Source: Streptomyces xanthochromogenes | GTDB taxonomy: Bacteria; Actinomycetota; Actinomycetes; Streptomycetales; Streptomycetaceae | DNA: 64,000 bases | Reading direction: 5' to 3' | Assembly: GCF_014650455.1 (NCBI RefSeq) | Contig: NZ_BMUZ01000001.1 | Coordinates: forward strand, 124,001 to 188,000 | Part shown: one piece after another, positions 33,797 through 42,911 of the stretch | How the letters are laid out: the number at the start of each line of letters is the position of its first letter | Position numbering within the stretch: position 1 is the stretch's first letter | Notes under the pieces: generated by a model | Told to the model about the DNA's origin: nothing | Database searches by the model: none | The model's input: only the letters and a program-made list of their open reading frames with translations | Translations under genes and position numbers: made by a program

Positions 33797-35980
33797 TCAT
33801 GAGCCGTCCTCGTCGACTCCTCCAGGCTCCTCACCTGCACAGATGGCAAGGACATCGGCGCCGAACCGGTTCAGCTTGCGGGCGCCGACGCCGGAGATCA
33901 CCGCGAGCTCGGGGCCGCTGGACGGCACGGCCTCCGCGATCGCCATGAGCGTCTTGTCGGTGAAGACGACGTAGGGCGGCATGCCCAGCTCCCGCGCCTG
34001 GTCGGCACGCCAGTCCCGCAGGCGCTCGTACAGCGCCTCGTCCATGTCCGACGGGCAGTCCTCGCAGCGCATCAGCTTCATCTCACCGGCCTCGGTGAGC
34101 GTCTTGCCGCACACCCGGCAGAGCACCGGCCCCCGGTGGACGCGCTTGCGGGCGGCGGGCCCGCGCTCGATGCCGCCCGTCCCGCCCGCGACCGCGCGGG
34201 CGCGGGAGCCGGAACCGGGGCGCAGGCCGTCCAGGAAGTGGCTGGGGCGCCGGTGGGCCCGGCCGCCGGGAGAGCGCGAGAGCGACCACGAGAGCCCGAG
34301 GTGGATGCGGGCCCGGGTCACGCCGACGTACAGCAGCCGGCGCTCCTCCTCGATCTGCTCGTCCGTCTTGGCGTAGGTGATCGGCAGCATGCCCTCGGTG
34401 AGGCCGACCAGGAACACGGCGTCCCACTCCAGGCCCTTGGCCGCGTGCAGCGAGGCGAGCGTGACGCCCTGCACGGTCGGGGCGTGCTGGGCATCGGCCC
34501 GTGCCTGGAGCTCGGCCACCAGGTCGGACAGCGTCGCGTCGGGCTTCGCCTTCACGTAGTCCTCGGCGAGACGGACGATCGCGGCCAGCGACTCCCAGCG
34601 GTCGCGCACCGCCCCCGAGCCCTTCGGCGGCGCCGCCGTCCAGCCCTTGGTGCCGAGCACGGCCCGCACCTGGGAGGGCAGGTCCTCGGCGTCGTCGAGC
34701 AGCGCGTCGTTGCGGCCGGCCAGGCGGGCACCGCTCAGCGCGGTCTTCGCTTCGCGGACCTCGGGGCGCTCGAAGAACCGCTCGGCGCCGCGCATCTGGT
34801 ACGGCACGTCCAAGTCCGCCAGGGCCTGCTCGTAGATTTCGGACTGGGCGTTGATCCGGTAGAGCACCGCGATCTCGCCGGCCGGGACGCCGGAGCGGAT
34901 GAGGTCGCGGATGCGCCGGGCGACTCCCTCGGCCTCGGCCGGCTCGTCGCCGTACTCCGTGTAGACGGGCTCGGGGCCCGTGGGGCGCTGGGAGATCAGC
35001 TCCAGGCGGTGCTCGGCGGCGCGCCCGCTCGCCTGGTTGAGCAGGCCGTTGGCCAGGTGCACGACCTGGGGGGTGGAGCGGTAGTCCCGGACCAGCTTGA
35101 CGACCGTCGCGCTGGGGTGGCGGGTGCGGAAGTCCAGCAGGTGGTCGGGGGTCGCGCCGGTGAAGGAGTAGATGGTCTGGCTGGCGTCGCCCACCACGCA
35201 CAGGGTGTCGCGGTCGCCGAGCCACAGATCCAGCAGGCGCTGCTGGAGGGGGCTGACGTCCTGGTACTCGTCCACCACGAAGTGCTGGTACTGGCTGCGG
35301 ACCCGCTGGGCGATGTCCTCCCGGTACTGGAGGACGCCGACCATGAGGAGCAGCACGTCCTCGAAGTCGATGACGACGCGGTCCTGCTTGAGCTGTTCGT
35401 ACGTCCGGTAGATCTGGGCGATCTCGGCCGGGTCGCGCGGCGGCTCCCGGTGCGACTTGGCGACGGCCGCCGGATAGTCGGCGGGCACGGTCTGGGTGAC
35501 CTTGGCCCATTCGATCTCGCCGGTCACGTCGCGCAGCTCGTTGCGGTCCAGCCGCAGGCCGCCGCGGGCCGCCGCCTCCGCGACCAGCTGGACCTTGCGG
35601 TCGAGGAGCCGGGGCGGATGCTGACCGCCGACCGCCATGGGCCAGAAATGCTGGAGCTGGCTGAGGGCCGCGGCGTGGAAGGTGCGGGCATGGACGCTGC
35701 CGACGCCGAGCTCGCGCAGCCGGCCGCGCATCTCGGCGGCCGCCCGGTTGGTGAAGGTGACGGCCATCACCCCGGCCGGGGGCAGGATTCCCGAGCGCAC
35801 CCCGTACGCGATCCGGTGGGTGATCGCGCGGGTCTTGCCGGTGCCCGCGCCGGCCAGCACGCACACCGGACCGTGCAGGGCCGTCGCGACCTCGCGCTGC
35901 TCGGGGTCGAGCCCTTCGAGCACCGCGTCGGCCGTGTCGGGGACCGGCGGGAACAGAGTGGAGTGCGTTGCTGATGTCAC
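33797..35980 (-). CDS. uvrD2: ATP-dependent DNA helicase UvrD2 (SF1, HRDC domain)
   Basis: 727 residues. Helicase motifs: Q-motif LDPEQREVA, Walker A LAGAGTGKTRAI (about 45), DEYQDVSPLQQRLL, GDASQTIYSF, RDYRSTPQVV, LHAAKGLEWDAVFL and VGVTRAR. Then comes a tetracysteine zinc motif CRVCGKTL...CEDC (about 615-635) and a C-terminal HRDC domain (VVFTDKTLMAIAEAVP, ISGVGARKLNRFG). This order is that of mycobacterial UvrD2. Role: 3'-5' unwinding in DNA repair. The GTG at 35980 (VTSATHSTLFPP) was chosen because the extra open frame upstream runs into the mycoredoxin promoter region. The stop is just upstream of the wblC promoter. Confidence 0.93.
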   Translation of the reverse strand: MTSATHSTLFPPVPDTADAVLEGLDPEQREVATALHGPVCVLAGAGTGKTRAITHRIAYGVRSGILPPAGVMAVTFTNRAAAEMRGRLRELGVGSVHARTFHAAALSQLQHFWPMAVGGQHPPRLLDRKVQLVAEAAARGGLRLDRNELRDVTGEIEWAKVTQTVPADYPAAVAKSHREPPRDPAEIAQIYRTYEQLKQDRVVIDFEDVLLLMVGVLQYREDIAQRVRSQYQHFVVDEYQDVSPLQQRLLDLWLGDRDTLCVVGDASQTIYSFTGATPDHLLDFRTRHPSATVVKLVRDYRSTPQVVHLANGLLNQASGRAAEHRLELISQRPTGPEPVYTEYGDEPAEAEGVARRIRDLIRSGVPAGEIAVLYRINAQSEIYEQALADLDVPYQMRGAERFFERPEVREAKTALSGARLAGRNDALLDDAEDLPSQVRAVLGTKGWTAAPPKGSGAVRDRWESLAAIVRLAEDYVKAKPDATLSDLVAELQARADAQHAPTVQGVTLASLHAAKGLEWDAVFLVGLTEGMLPITYAKTDEQIEEERRLLYVGVTRARIHLGLSWSLSRSPGGRAHRRPSHFLDGLRPGSGSRARAVAGGTGGIERGPAARKRVHRGPVLCRVCGKTLTEAGEMKLMRCEDCPSDMDEALYERLRDWRADQARELGMPPYVVFTDKTLMAIAEAVPSSGPELAVISGVGARKLNRFGADVLAICAGEEPGGVDEDGS

Positions 35981-36053
35981 CCCGCCATGCTGCCAGGTCG
36001 TCCGGGACTGCTGCGCCGCGTTGTCCACAGGTGGCGTCCGCGGTCCTACGAAT

Positions 36054-36097
36054 GCCCTGCCCGATGCCGTCCGGTGCCCTGTCCGATGCCGTCCGGT
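36054..36097. repeat. Two tandem copies of a 22-bp unit
   Basis: Units at 36054-36075 and 36076-36097 beginning GCCCTG and ending CCGTCCGGT differ at one base (C/T). They lie in the uvrD2-mycoredoxin divergent region, about 80 bases before the SigR-type promoter. Confidence 0.65.
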
Positions 36098-36179
36098 GCC
36101 CGGCCCCCGCCCGTCGAGCGGGCCGGAGCGGGCCGCGCGGACCGGCCATGGCGGTTCGGTCACATGCGGGGGCGGCTCG

Positions 36180-36205
36180 GGAATGGTGGTCGGCTCCCGT
36201 ACGTT
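36180..36205 (+). promoter_or_regulatory. SigR-dependent promoter of the mycoredoxin gene
   Basis: GGAAT at 36180-36184, an 18-base spacer, GTT at 36203-36205: an exact SigR consensus about 70 bases before the mycoredoxin ATG. It places a mycothiol-dependent disulfide reductase under the sigma factor encoded 32 kb away. Confidence 0.88.
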
Positions 36206-36275
36206 CCACAGCCTGCGGAACCGCGTTTGGGCGGGGCGCGCACGCCAGTCAGCTATACAGAGGAGCGCGAGACAC

Positions 36276-36518
36276 ATGCCGGGCACTGTGACGATGTACA
36301 GCACCACCTGGTGCGGCTACTGCCAGCGGCTGAAGAAGCAGATGGACCGCGAGGGCATCGCGTACACCGAGGTCAACATCGAGCACGACCCGGCGTCCGC
36401 CGAGTTCGTGGAGAAGGCCAACGGCGGCAACCAGACGGTCCCGACCGTGCTCTTCGACGACGGTTCGACGCTCACCAACCCGTCGCTCGCGCAGGTCAAG
36501 CAGAAGATCGGCGTCTGA
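36276..36518 (+). CDS. mrx1: Mycoredoxin (mycothiol-dependent glutaredoxin-like reductase)
   Basis: 80 residues. Active site TTWCGYCQRL with the CGYC pair at residues 13-16, cis-proline in TVPTVLF and GGNQ before it: the Mrx1 signature. It reduces mixed disulfides between proteins and mycothiol in the cytosol. ATG at 36276 with AGAGGAG upstream. It has its own SigR-type promoter. Convergent with nudC across a 56-bp perfect palindrome. In mycobacteria mrx1 lies in the same place between uvrD2 and nudC. Confidence 0.95.
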   Translation: MPGTVTMYSTTWCGYCQRLKKQMDREGIAYTEVNIEHDPASAEFVEKANGGNQTVPTVLFDDGSTLTNPSLAQVKQKIGV

Positions 36519-36555
36519 GGCGACCGAGCGGAGCGAGCGGCCCGGAGCCGCTCGC

Positions 36556-36611
36556 CCGGCCATGCGGAAGGCCCCCGTCCAAGCTTGGACGGGGGCCTTC
36601 CGCATGGCCGG
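36556..36611. terminator. 56-bp perfect palindrome, bidirectional terminator
   Basis: Two 28-base arms with no mismatch and no spacer, centred on AAGCTT (36581-36586), in the convergent gap between mrx1 and nudC. As RNA it forms a very stable hairpin in either direction. Confidence 0.85.
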
Positions 36612-36629
36612 AACCGATCGCGGCCGGCG

Positions 36630-37601
36630 TCAGTGGGACGGCTTCGGCAGGGGCTTTCCGTACCAGAGCTCGATGAGGCGGGCCGCGATCGAGATGCCGT
36701 ACGGGGGCAGCACCTCGCCGGACTCGAAGGCGGCGGCGAGGTCCTCGCGGGAGAACCAGCGCGCCTCGTGGATCTCCTCGCCGTCCACGTTGATCTCGCA
36801 CGACGTGGCCTTCGCCATGAAGCCGAGCATCAGGCTGGACGGGAAGGGCCAGGGCTGGCTCGCGACGTACTCGACCGGGCCGACCGTGACACCGGCCTCC
36901 TCGAAGACCTCGCGGCGCACTGAGTGCTCGATGGACTCGCCGGGCTCGACGAAGCCCGCCAGGGTCGAGAAGCGGCCCTCGGGCCAGTGCACCTGGCGGC
37001 CGAGCAGCGCCCGGTCCTGGTCGTCGGTGACCAGCATGATCACGGCCGGGTCGGTGCGCGGATAGTGCTCCGCGCCGCAGGCCGGGCAGCGGCGGATGTG
37101 GCCGGCCGCCGCGATCACGGTGCGCTCGCCGCAGCGGGAGCAGAAGCGGTGCAGGCGCTGCCAGTTCTCCAGGGCCACCGCGTGCGTCATCAGACTCGCC
37201 TCGCGGGCCGAGAGCAGCAGCCCCGCCTCGCGCAGCCCCGCGGGCCGGGCCGACTGGTCCATGCGGCCGGGCAGGGCATCCTTCTGCAGGGCGAAGTAGC
37301 TGACGCCGTCCTCGTCGGTGCCCAGGAAGTAGCGGTGGGTCTCGGTGACCGGGGCCTCGAAGGCCGGGGTCATCACGAGCTCGGTGCGCCCCTCCGCCCC
37401 GTCCGCGGGCTCGTCGATCAGAACCTGGCCGCCGGAGACCACGAAGACCCGGGTCGTCGGATGGCTCCAGGCGGCTGCCAGCCAGGCCTCGTCGAGGCGG
37501 TGGTGGGCCGCCCGGTCGATGCCGCTCGGCTCGGTCAGGCCGATGGGCGTGGCGAGCCCGATCGGCCGGTCCGTGAAGGCTTCACTGCTGGTGGTGCTCA
37601 C
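36630..37601 (-). CDS. nudC: NAD(+) diphosphatase NudC (Nudix, possible NAD-RNA decapping)
   Basis: 323 residues. Zinc ribbon CSRCGE...CPACGAEHYPR (about 150-172), Nudix box GFVEPGESIEHSVRREVFEEAGV in pieces (about 210-232) and the diagnostic SQPWPFPSSLM just after. This combination defines NudC, which cleaves NAD(H) and removes NAD caps from RNA. The GTG at 37601 follows GGAAG. It lies 73 bases downstream of the dipeptidase gene and is probably the last gene of the adnA-adnB-dipeptidase-nudC run. Confidence 0.93.
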   Translation of the reverse strand: MSTTSSEAFTDRPIGLATPIGLTEPSGIDRAAHHRLDEAWLAAAWSHPTTRVFVVSGGQVLIDEPADGAEGRTELVMTPAFEAPVTETHRYFLGTDEDGVSYFALQKDALPGRMDQSARPAGLREAGLLLSAREASLMTHAVALENWQRLHRFCSRCGERTVIAAAGHIRRCPACGAEHYPRTDPAVIMLVTDDQDRALLGRQVHWPEGRFSTLAGFVEPGESIEHSVRREVFEEAGVTVGPVEYVASQPWPFPSSLMLGFMAKATSCEINVDGEEIHEARWFSREDLAAAFESGEVLPPYGISIAARLIELWYGKPLPKPSH

Positions 37602-37674
37602 AGGTGCTTCCAACTCCCCCGGATGGATGGTGTGTTCAGCGATTTCTGTCAGCCGGTGGCTGGGGGCCGACGGC

Positions 37675-39090
37675 TCAGGCTGTGGTGGCGGCGAGGTCGC
37701 TCCACAGGTGGGCCGTCGTCTCGACGCCCTTGAACAGGAGGTCGAGCTCGACCTTCTCGTTGGGCGCGTGCCAGCCGTCGGAGGGGACCGAGATCCCCAG
37801 GAAGAGAACGGGCGCCGCCAGTACGTCCTGGAGGTCGGCGGCGGGTCCCGAACCGCCCTCCCGGGTGAAGCGGACCTTCGTGCCGAAGGCCTGCCCCATC
37901 GCCCGGACCACGGACTTGAGCGCCGGGTGGTCGAGGGGGGTGAGGCACGGCCGGGTGCCGGCACTCCAGGTGATCTCGTGCCGGATGCCGGCCGGGAGCT
38001 GCCCGGCGGTCCAGTCCGTGACGATCTTCTCGATGTGGTCGGGGTCCTGGCCGGCGACCAGGCGGAAGGACAGCTTCACCATCGCCGACGACGGCACGAC
38101 CGTCTTGCCGCCGGGGCCCTGGTAGCCGCCGCCGATGCCGTTGACCTCGGCCGTCGGACGGGCCCAGATCCGCTCCAGGGTGGAGAACCCGGCCTCGCCG
38201 TGGGCCGCCCGGGACTTGGCGGTGCGCAGCCATGCGGCCTCGTCGAAGGGCAGCTCGGCGAACAGCTCGCGCTCGGCGTCGGTCAGCTCGGCGATGCCGT
38301 CGTAGAAGCCGGGCACGGTCACGTGCTGGTCGGCGTCGTGCAGGGCGGCGACCAGGCGGGCCGCGGCCGTCGCCGGGTTGGGCACCGCACCGCCGAAGGA
38401 CCCGGAGTGGATGTCCTGGGCGGGCCCGTACAGCTGGATCTCGCACTCCGCGAGGCCGCGCATGCCGGTGCACACGGTAGGAGTGTCCTCGGACCACATG
38501 CCGGTGTCCGACACGATCACCACGTCCGCGGCGAGACGCTCGGCGTGCTCCTCGACCAGGGCGCGGAAGTGCGGCGAGCCGGACTCCTCCTCGCCCTCGA
38601 CGAGGAGCTTGAGGTTGACCGCGGGGGCGGTGCGGCCGGTGGCGGCGAGGTGCGCGCGGACGCCGAGGGTGTGGAAGAACACCTGGCCCTTGTCGTCGGC
38701 GGCGCCGCGTCCGTACATCCGCCCGTCGGCGATCACCGGCTCGAACGGCTCGGTGTCCCAGCCGTCCGCGCGGGCGGCGGGCTGGACGTCGTGGTGCCCG
38801 TAGACCAGGACGGTGGGCGCACCCGGCTCGCCCGAGGGCCACTCGGCATAGACGGCGGGGGCGCCCGGGGTGTCCAGGATCTCCACGACCGGGAAGCCGG
38901 TCTCGCGGAGCTTGGCGGCGAGCCAGTCGGCGCTGCGGCGCACGTCGGCGTCGTGGTCGGGCTGGGCCGACACCGACGGGATGCGCAGCCACTCGGCGAG
39001 GTCGCCGAGGAAGGCGGCGCGGTGCTGCTCGATGTACGTGCGCACCACTGCGGTGGCGGTCTGGACGGCGCTGTCCGGGGTCTCGCTCAT
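37675..39090 (-). CDS. M20-family metallodipeptidase
   Basis: 471 residues. All five metal ligands can be seen: YGHHDVQP, GRGAADDKGQ, EGEEESGSP, SDTGMWSED and WHAPNEKVEL. A lid/dimerisation domain interrupts the catalytic domain (about 185-400). It belongs to the carnosinase-like/PepV group that cleaves dipeptides. The ATG at 39090 is only 10 bases after the adnB stop, so it is co-transcribed with the recombination genes. No functional link to them is obvious. Confidence 0.92.
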   Translation of the reverse strand: MSETPDSAVQTATAVVRTYIEQHRAAFLGDLAEWLRIPSVSAQPDHDADVRRSADWLAAKLRETGFPVVEILDTPGAPAVYAEWPSGEPGAPTVLVYGHHDVQPAARADGWDTEPFEPVIADGRMYGRGAADDKGQVFFHTLGVRAHLAATGRTAPAVNLKLLVEGEEESGSPHFRALVEEHAERLAADVVIVSDTGMWSEDTPTVCTGMRGLAECEIQLYGPAQDIHSGSFGGAVPNPATAAARLVAALHDADQHVTVPGFYDGIAELTDAERELFAELPFDEAAWLRTAKSRAAHGEAGFSTLERIWARPTAEVNGIGGGYQGPGGKTVVPSSAMVKLSFRLVAGQDPDHIEKIVTDWTAGQLPAGIRHEITWSAGTRPCLTPLDHPALKSVVRAMGQAFGTKVRFTREGGSGPAADLQDVLAAPVLFLGISVPSDGWHAPNEKVELDLLFKGVETTAHLWSDLAATTA

Positions 39091-39100
39091 GCCCTTGAGC

Positions 39101-42100
39101 CTATCCGGCCGGTGGCGGTGGCCGGTCCGCCGGTCCGCCCTGCGGACGGTGCCCGAGCAGGATCGCCTCCAGCCCGGCCCGGCCCGGCAGGCGGGCCGGG
39201 CGGACCGTCTCACCTGTGCGTACGTACACGAACGCGGCCGTCACCGACTCCAGGGGGATGCCCAGCTGCTCGGCCCAGGCGACCCGGTAGACCGCCAGCT
39301 GGAGGGGATCGGCGGTGGCCTTGCGCCCGGTCTTCCAGTCGACGATCTCGTACGTGGCGAGGTCGCCGTCGCCGTCCTTGTAGACGGCGTCGATCCGGCC
39401 CCTGATCACCCGGCCCGCGAGCGTCAGCTGGATGGGCGCCTCGGTATGGAACGGGGTGCGGTCCGCGTACGGGGTGCGCTCGAAGGCCTCCTTGAGGGCG
39501 GCCAGATCGTGCTCGTCCGCGATGTCGGCCTCGTTGTCGTCGGCGCCGGGCAGCTCGTCGGGTCCGAGCATGGGCAGCGGGAGCTCGTCGAAGCGGGACT
39601 CCACCCAGGCGTGGAAACGGGTGCCCCGGCGGGCGGCCGGCTGCGGGCGGCGCGGCATGGGACGGGCGAGGTCACGGGCGAAGGCATCGGGGTCGGCGGC
39701 CAGGCTCAGCAGCTCGGACGCGGTGAGCGAGGCGGGCACCTCGACCTCGCGGGTGGTGGCGCGGGCCCTGCGCAGCTCGGCGGTGAGCGCCTCCAGGTCG
39801 CGATCCCAGGAGTGCAGGGTGCGGCGGTCCTCGGGGGTCAGACGCGGGGCGGGGATGGCGAGGGGTGCCTCGGCCGGGGCGTGGCCGCGGGCGCCCGAGT
39901 CGGTGTGGGGTGGCGCCGTGCGGGTGTGCTCGGCGGGCCCCTCGCGCTCGATGTACTCGGCGAGCTCGGCGTGCTCGATGTGCTCGATGTGCTCGGCAGG
40001 CTCGACGTGCTCGACAGGCTCGGTCAGGGCGGCCTCGGTCGGGGCCGGCTCGGCCTCCGCGTCGGAGGAGGCGCGGGCGGTGGCCGGGCGCTCCGTGGGC
40101 AGCAGGTCCCAGTCGTCGGCGGCAAGGTCTCCGGGACCGCCGAACTCCCCTTCCCCATAAGGCTCGTCCCCGTAGGGCTCGTCCTCGTAACCGTCGTCTT
40201 CATAAGGCGCGTTCGCCCAGCCGTCGTCGTCGGGCGCCTCGGCGTAGGCCGCCTGCTCATGAGACGGGGGCGTCACGTCATGGCCAACGTCGTTGTAGGA
40301 GGCGGGCGTTGCGTCCTCTCCGTGCGAGGCGGTCGCCAGATGCGCCAGGACCCGTTCGGCGGCGGCGCGGCGGCGGGCCAGGGACTCCGGGTCGAGCGGA
40401 AGGGGCCAGGCGTGCGTGGTCGCGGACTCGTGGAGGGCCGGGTTCTCGGCGTCCTCGGCCGGCTGGTCCGCCCATGCCTCGATCTCGCCGTGGCCCGCCA
40501 CGCAGTGCTCGTACAGGGCGTGCAGGAAGTCCGACGGGCCCCGGGGCTTCTTCTGGCTCGGTCCCCACCAGTGGCCGGATCCGAGGAGCAGGGTGCGGGG
40601 GCGGGTGAACGTGACGTATCCCAGGCGGAGTTCCTCCGTGTGCTGGTGGTCCTTCATCGCCTCCTTGAAGGACTTGAGGCCCTTCGCGTCCCACTCCTCG
40701 ACGACGGGCAGCGTCGCGGCGTCGCCGCGCAGCGCGTGCGGCAGGACCTTCGCCTGGGCGGTCCAGACCTCCCTCGACCGGGTGGACGGGAACGTGTCGG
40801 TGACCAGGCCGGGGACCGCGACGACGTCCCACTCCAGGCCCTTGGACTTGTGCGCGGTGAGGACCTTCACCGTGTTCTCGCCGCCGGGCAGCGCGTTGTC
40901 CAGGCCCTTCTCGTACTGCGCGGCGGTGCGCAGGAAACCGAGGAAGGCGAGCAGGGACGCCTCGCCGTCGAGCGCGGCGAAACCCGCCGCTATGTCGAGG
41001 AAGCCGGAGAGCGTCTCGCGGCGGCGGGCCGCCAACGCGTGCGGGGAAGCGGAGAGTTCGACTTCGAGGCCGGTGACGGTCAGCACGCGGTGCAGTACGT
41101 CCATCAGCGGGTCGGCGAGCGAGCGGCGCAGGTCGCGCAGCTCGGCGGCGAGGCGGGCGAAGCGGACGCGGGCCTCGGCGGAGAAGGGCAGGCCGTCGTC
41201 ATCGGCGCCTTCGAGGAAGGTGTCCAGGGCGTCGGCGAGGGAGATCACCTCGGCCGGGTCGACGCCTTCGACCGCGTCCGCGAGGCGCTGGTCGGGGTCG
41301 TCGGAACCGGCGCGGGCGCGGCGTACGAGGTCGCGGGCGCGGCGGCCGAGGAGCGCCAGGTCGCGGGGGCCGATCCGCCAGCGCGGGCCGGTCAGGACGC
41401 GGACCAGCGGCGCGTTGGCGCCCGGGTCCTGGAGGACTTCGCAGACCGCCACGAGGTCGGCGACCTCCGGCAGGTGCAGCAGGCCGGAGAGGCCGACGAC
41501 CTCGACCGGGATGTCCCGGGCCACCAACGCGCCCTGGATTTCCGGGAAGTCACCGGCCGTGCGGCACAGGACGGCGATCTCGCCGGGTGCCTTGCCGGTG
41601 CGCACCAGGTGGGCGATCGAGTCGGCGAGCCACTCGATCTCCTCCTGGTGGGTGTCGAGCAGCGCGATGCGGACGCCGCCGTCCCGCTCGGCGCCGGGGG
41701 CCGGGCGCAGCGCCTCGACTCCTTCGTGCATCGAACGCAGCGGAGCGGCAAGGGAGTTGGCGAGGTCGAGGAGACGGCCGCCGCTGCGGCGGTTCTCGGA
41801 GAGCGCGTAGCGGGTGGCGGGCCTGCCGTCGGCGTACGGGAAGTGGCGGGGGAAGTCGTCGAGGTTGGCGACCGAGGCGCCGCGCCAGCCGTAGATGGCC
41901 TGACAGGGGTCGCCCACGGCGGTCACGGCGTGCCCCGTGCCGCCGCCGAAGAGCGCGGCGAGCAGCCGGCGCTGGGCGACGGAGGTGTCCTGGTACTCGT
42001 CGAGGAGCACCACCTCGAACTCCTCGCGCAGGATTCGGCCGACCTCGGGGTGGGTGAGCGCGAGCTCGGCGGACAGCGCGATCTGGTCGCCGAAGTCCAG

Positions 42101-42805
42101 CAGGTCCCGGCTCTTCTTGGCGGCCCGGTAGCGGGTGGTGAGGTCGAGCAGTTCGAGCCGGGCGGCGGCGGCCTCGGGCACCTTGCGCAGCTCGGCGTTG
42201 CTGAGCCTGGCCCCTTCCAGGGTGCGCAGCAGCTCGTGGTCGTGCGCGGCCAGCCGCTCCGGGCGTACGAGGTGTTCGGCGAGCTCGGCGTCGAGTGCGA
42301 GCAGATCGCTGACGAGGGAGGCGAACGACTTGGTCAGCGTCGGATAGGGCCCCGGCGCCTCGCGCAGCACACGGGCGGCGAGCTGGTAGCGGGTGGCGTC
42401 GGCGAGCAGCCGCGAGGTGGGCTCCAGGCCTATGCGCAGGCCGTGGTCGGTCAGGAGCCTGCCCGCGAAGGCGTGGTACGTGGAGATCCCGGGCTCGCCC
42501 TGCTCCGGCTCGGGAGCGTCCGGGTCGGTGATGCCCGCCCGGATCAGGGCGGTGCGCACGCGCTCGGCGAGCTCGCCGGCCGCCTTGTTGGTGAAGGTCA
42601 GGCCCAGGACCTGCTCGGGTGCGACCTGGCCGGTGCCCACCAGCCAGACGACGCGGGCCGCCATGACGGTCGTCTTGCCGGAACCGGCTCCGGCCACGAT
42701 GACCTGCGGGGCGGGCGGCGCGGTGATGCAGGCCGTCTGCTCCGGGGTGAAGGGGATGCCGAGGAGCTCTTTGAGCTGCTCGGGGTCGCTGAGGTGGGTG
42801 GGCAC
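39101..42805 (-). CDS. adnB: Helicase-nuclease subunit AdnB (UvrD-like motor + RecB-type nuclease)
   Basis: 1,234 residues. Motor: Walker A VAGAGSGKTTVM (about 36-47), LDEYQDTSVAQRRLL, GDPCQAIYGWRGA and LTAHKSKGLEWDVV. Nuclease: HAWVESRF, GRIDAVYKDGDG and YEIVDWKTGR near the C-terminus. AdnAB resects double-strand breaks for recombination, replacing RecBCD. Between motor and nuclease lies a long acidic low-complexity linker (about 870-1000) with YEDDGYEDEPYG-like and VEHVEPAEHIEHIEH-like degenerate repeats, which I do not recall from mycobacterial AdnB. Start GTG at 42805 has no good ribosome site. Adjacent to adnA. Confidence 0.9.
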   Translation of the reverse strand: MPTHLSDPEQLKELLGIPFTPEQTACITAPPAPQVIVAGAGSGKTTVMAARVVWLVGTGQVAPEQVLGLTFTNKAAGELAERVRTALIRAGITDPDAPEPEQGEPGISTYHAFAGRLLTDHGLRIGLEPTSRLLADATRYQLAARVLREAPGPYPTLTKSFASLVSDLLALDAELAEHLVRPERLAAHDHELLRTLEGARLSNAELRKVPEAAAARLELLDLTTRYRAAKKSRDLLDFGDQIALSAELALTHPEVGRILREEFEVVLLDEYQDTSVAQRRLLAALFGGGTGHAVTAVGDPCQAIYGWRGASVANLDDFPRHFPYADGRPATRYALSENRRSGGRLLDLANSLAAPLRSMHEGVEALRPAPGAERDGGVRIALLDTHQEEIEWLADSIAHLVRTGKAPGEIAVLCRTAGDFPEIQGALVARDIPVEVVGLSGLLHLPEVADLVAVCEVLQDPGANAPLVRVLTGPRWRIGPRDLALLGRRARDLVRRARAGSDDPDQRLADAVEGVDPAEVISLADALDTFLEGADDDGLPFSAEARVRFARLAAELRDLRRSLADPLMDVLHRVLTVTGLEVELSASPHALAARRRETLSGFLDIAAGFAALDGEASLLAFLGFLRTAAQYEKGLDNALPGGENTVKVLTAHKSKGLEWDVVAVPGLVTDTFPSTRSREVWTAQAKVLPHALRGDAATLPVVEEWDAKGLKSFKEAMKDHQHTEELRLGYVTFTRPRTLLLGSGHWWGPSQKKPRGPSDFLHALYEHCVAGHGEIEAWADQPAEDAENPALHESATTHAWPLPLDPESLARRRAAAERVLAHLATASHGEDATPASYNDVGHDVTPPSHEQAAYAEAPDDDGWANAPYEDDGYEDEPYGDEPYGEGEFGGPGDLAADDWDLLPTERPATARASSDAEAEPAPTEAALTEPVEHVEPAEHIEHIEHAELAEYIEREGPAEHTRTAPPHTDSGARGHAPAEAPLAIPAPRLTPEDRRTLHSWDRDLEALTAELRRARATTREVEVPASLTASELLSLAADPDAFARDLARPMPRRPQPAARRGTRFHAWVESRFDELPLPMLGPDELPGADDNEADIADEHDLAALKEAFERTPYADRTPFHTEAPIQLTLAGRVIRGRIDAVYKDGDGDLATYEIVDWKTGRKATADPLQLAVYRVAWAEQLGIPLESVTAAFVYVRTGETVRPARLPGRAGLEAILLGHRPQGGPADRPPPPAG

Positions 42806-42911
42806 GTCAGGAAGGGTAGTGGGGGGTGCTGACAATGGGGGATTTGTGGGGGTGCCGTCGTGGGGGGGGCGCGGGCAGGCCCGGACCCGGCCCAGGGCTG
42901 CCCGGACGGCG

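Noticed and set aside
38870..42832. 1,320-residue open frame opposite adnB
   Set aside because: Antisense to a helicase with all motifs; the translation is Gly/Arg/Val-rich with no domain.
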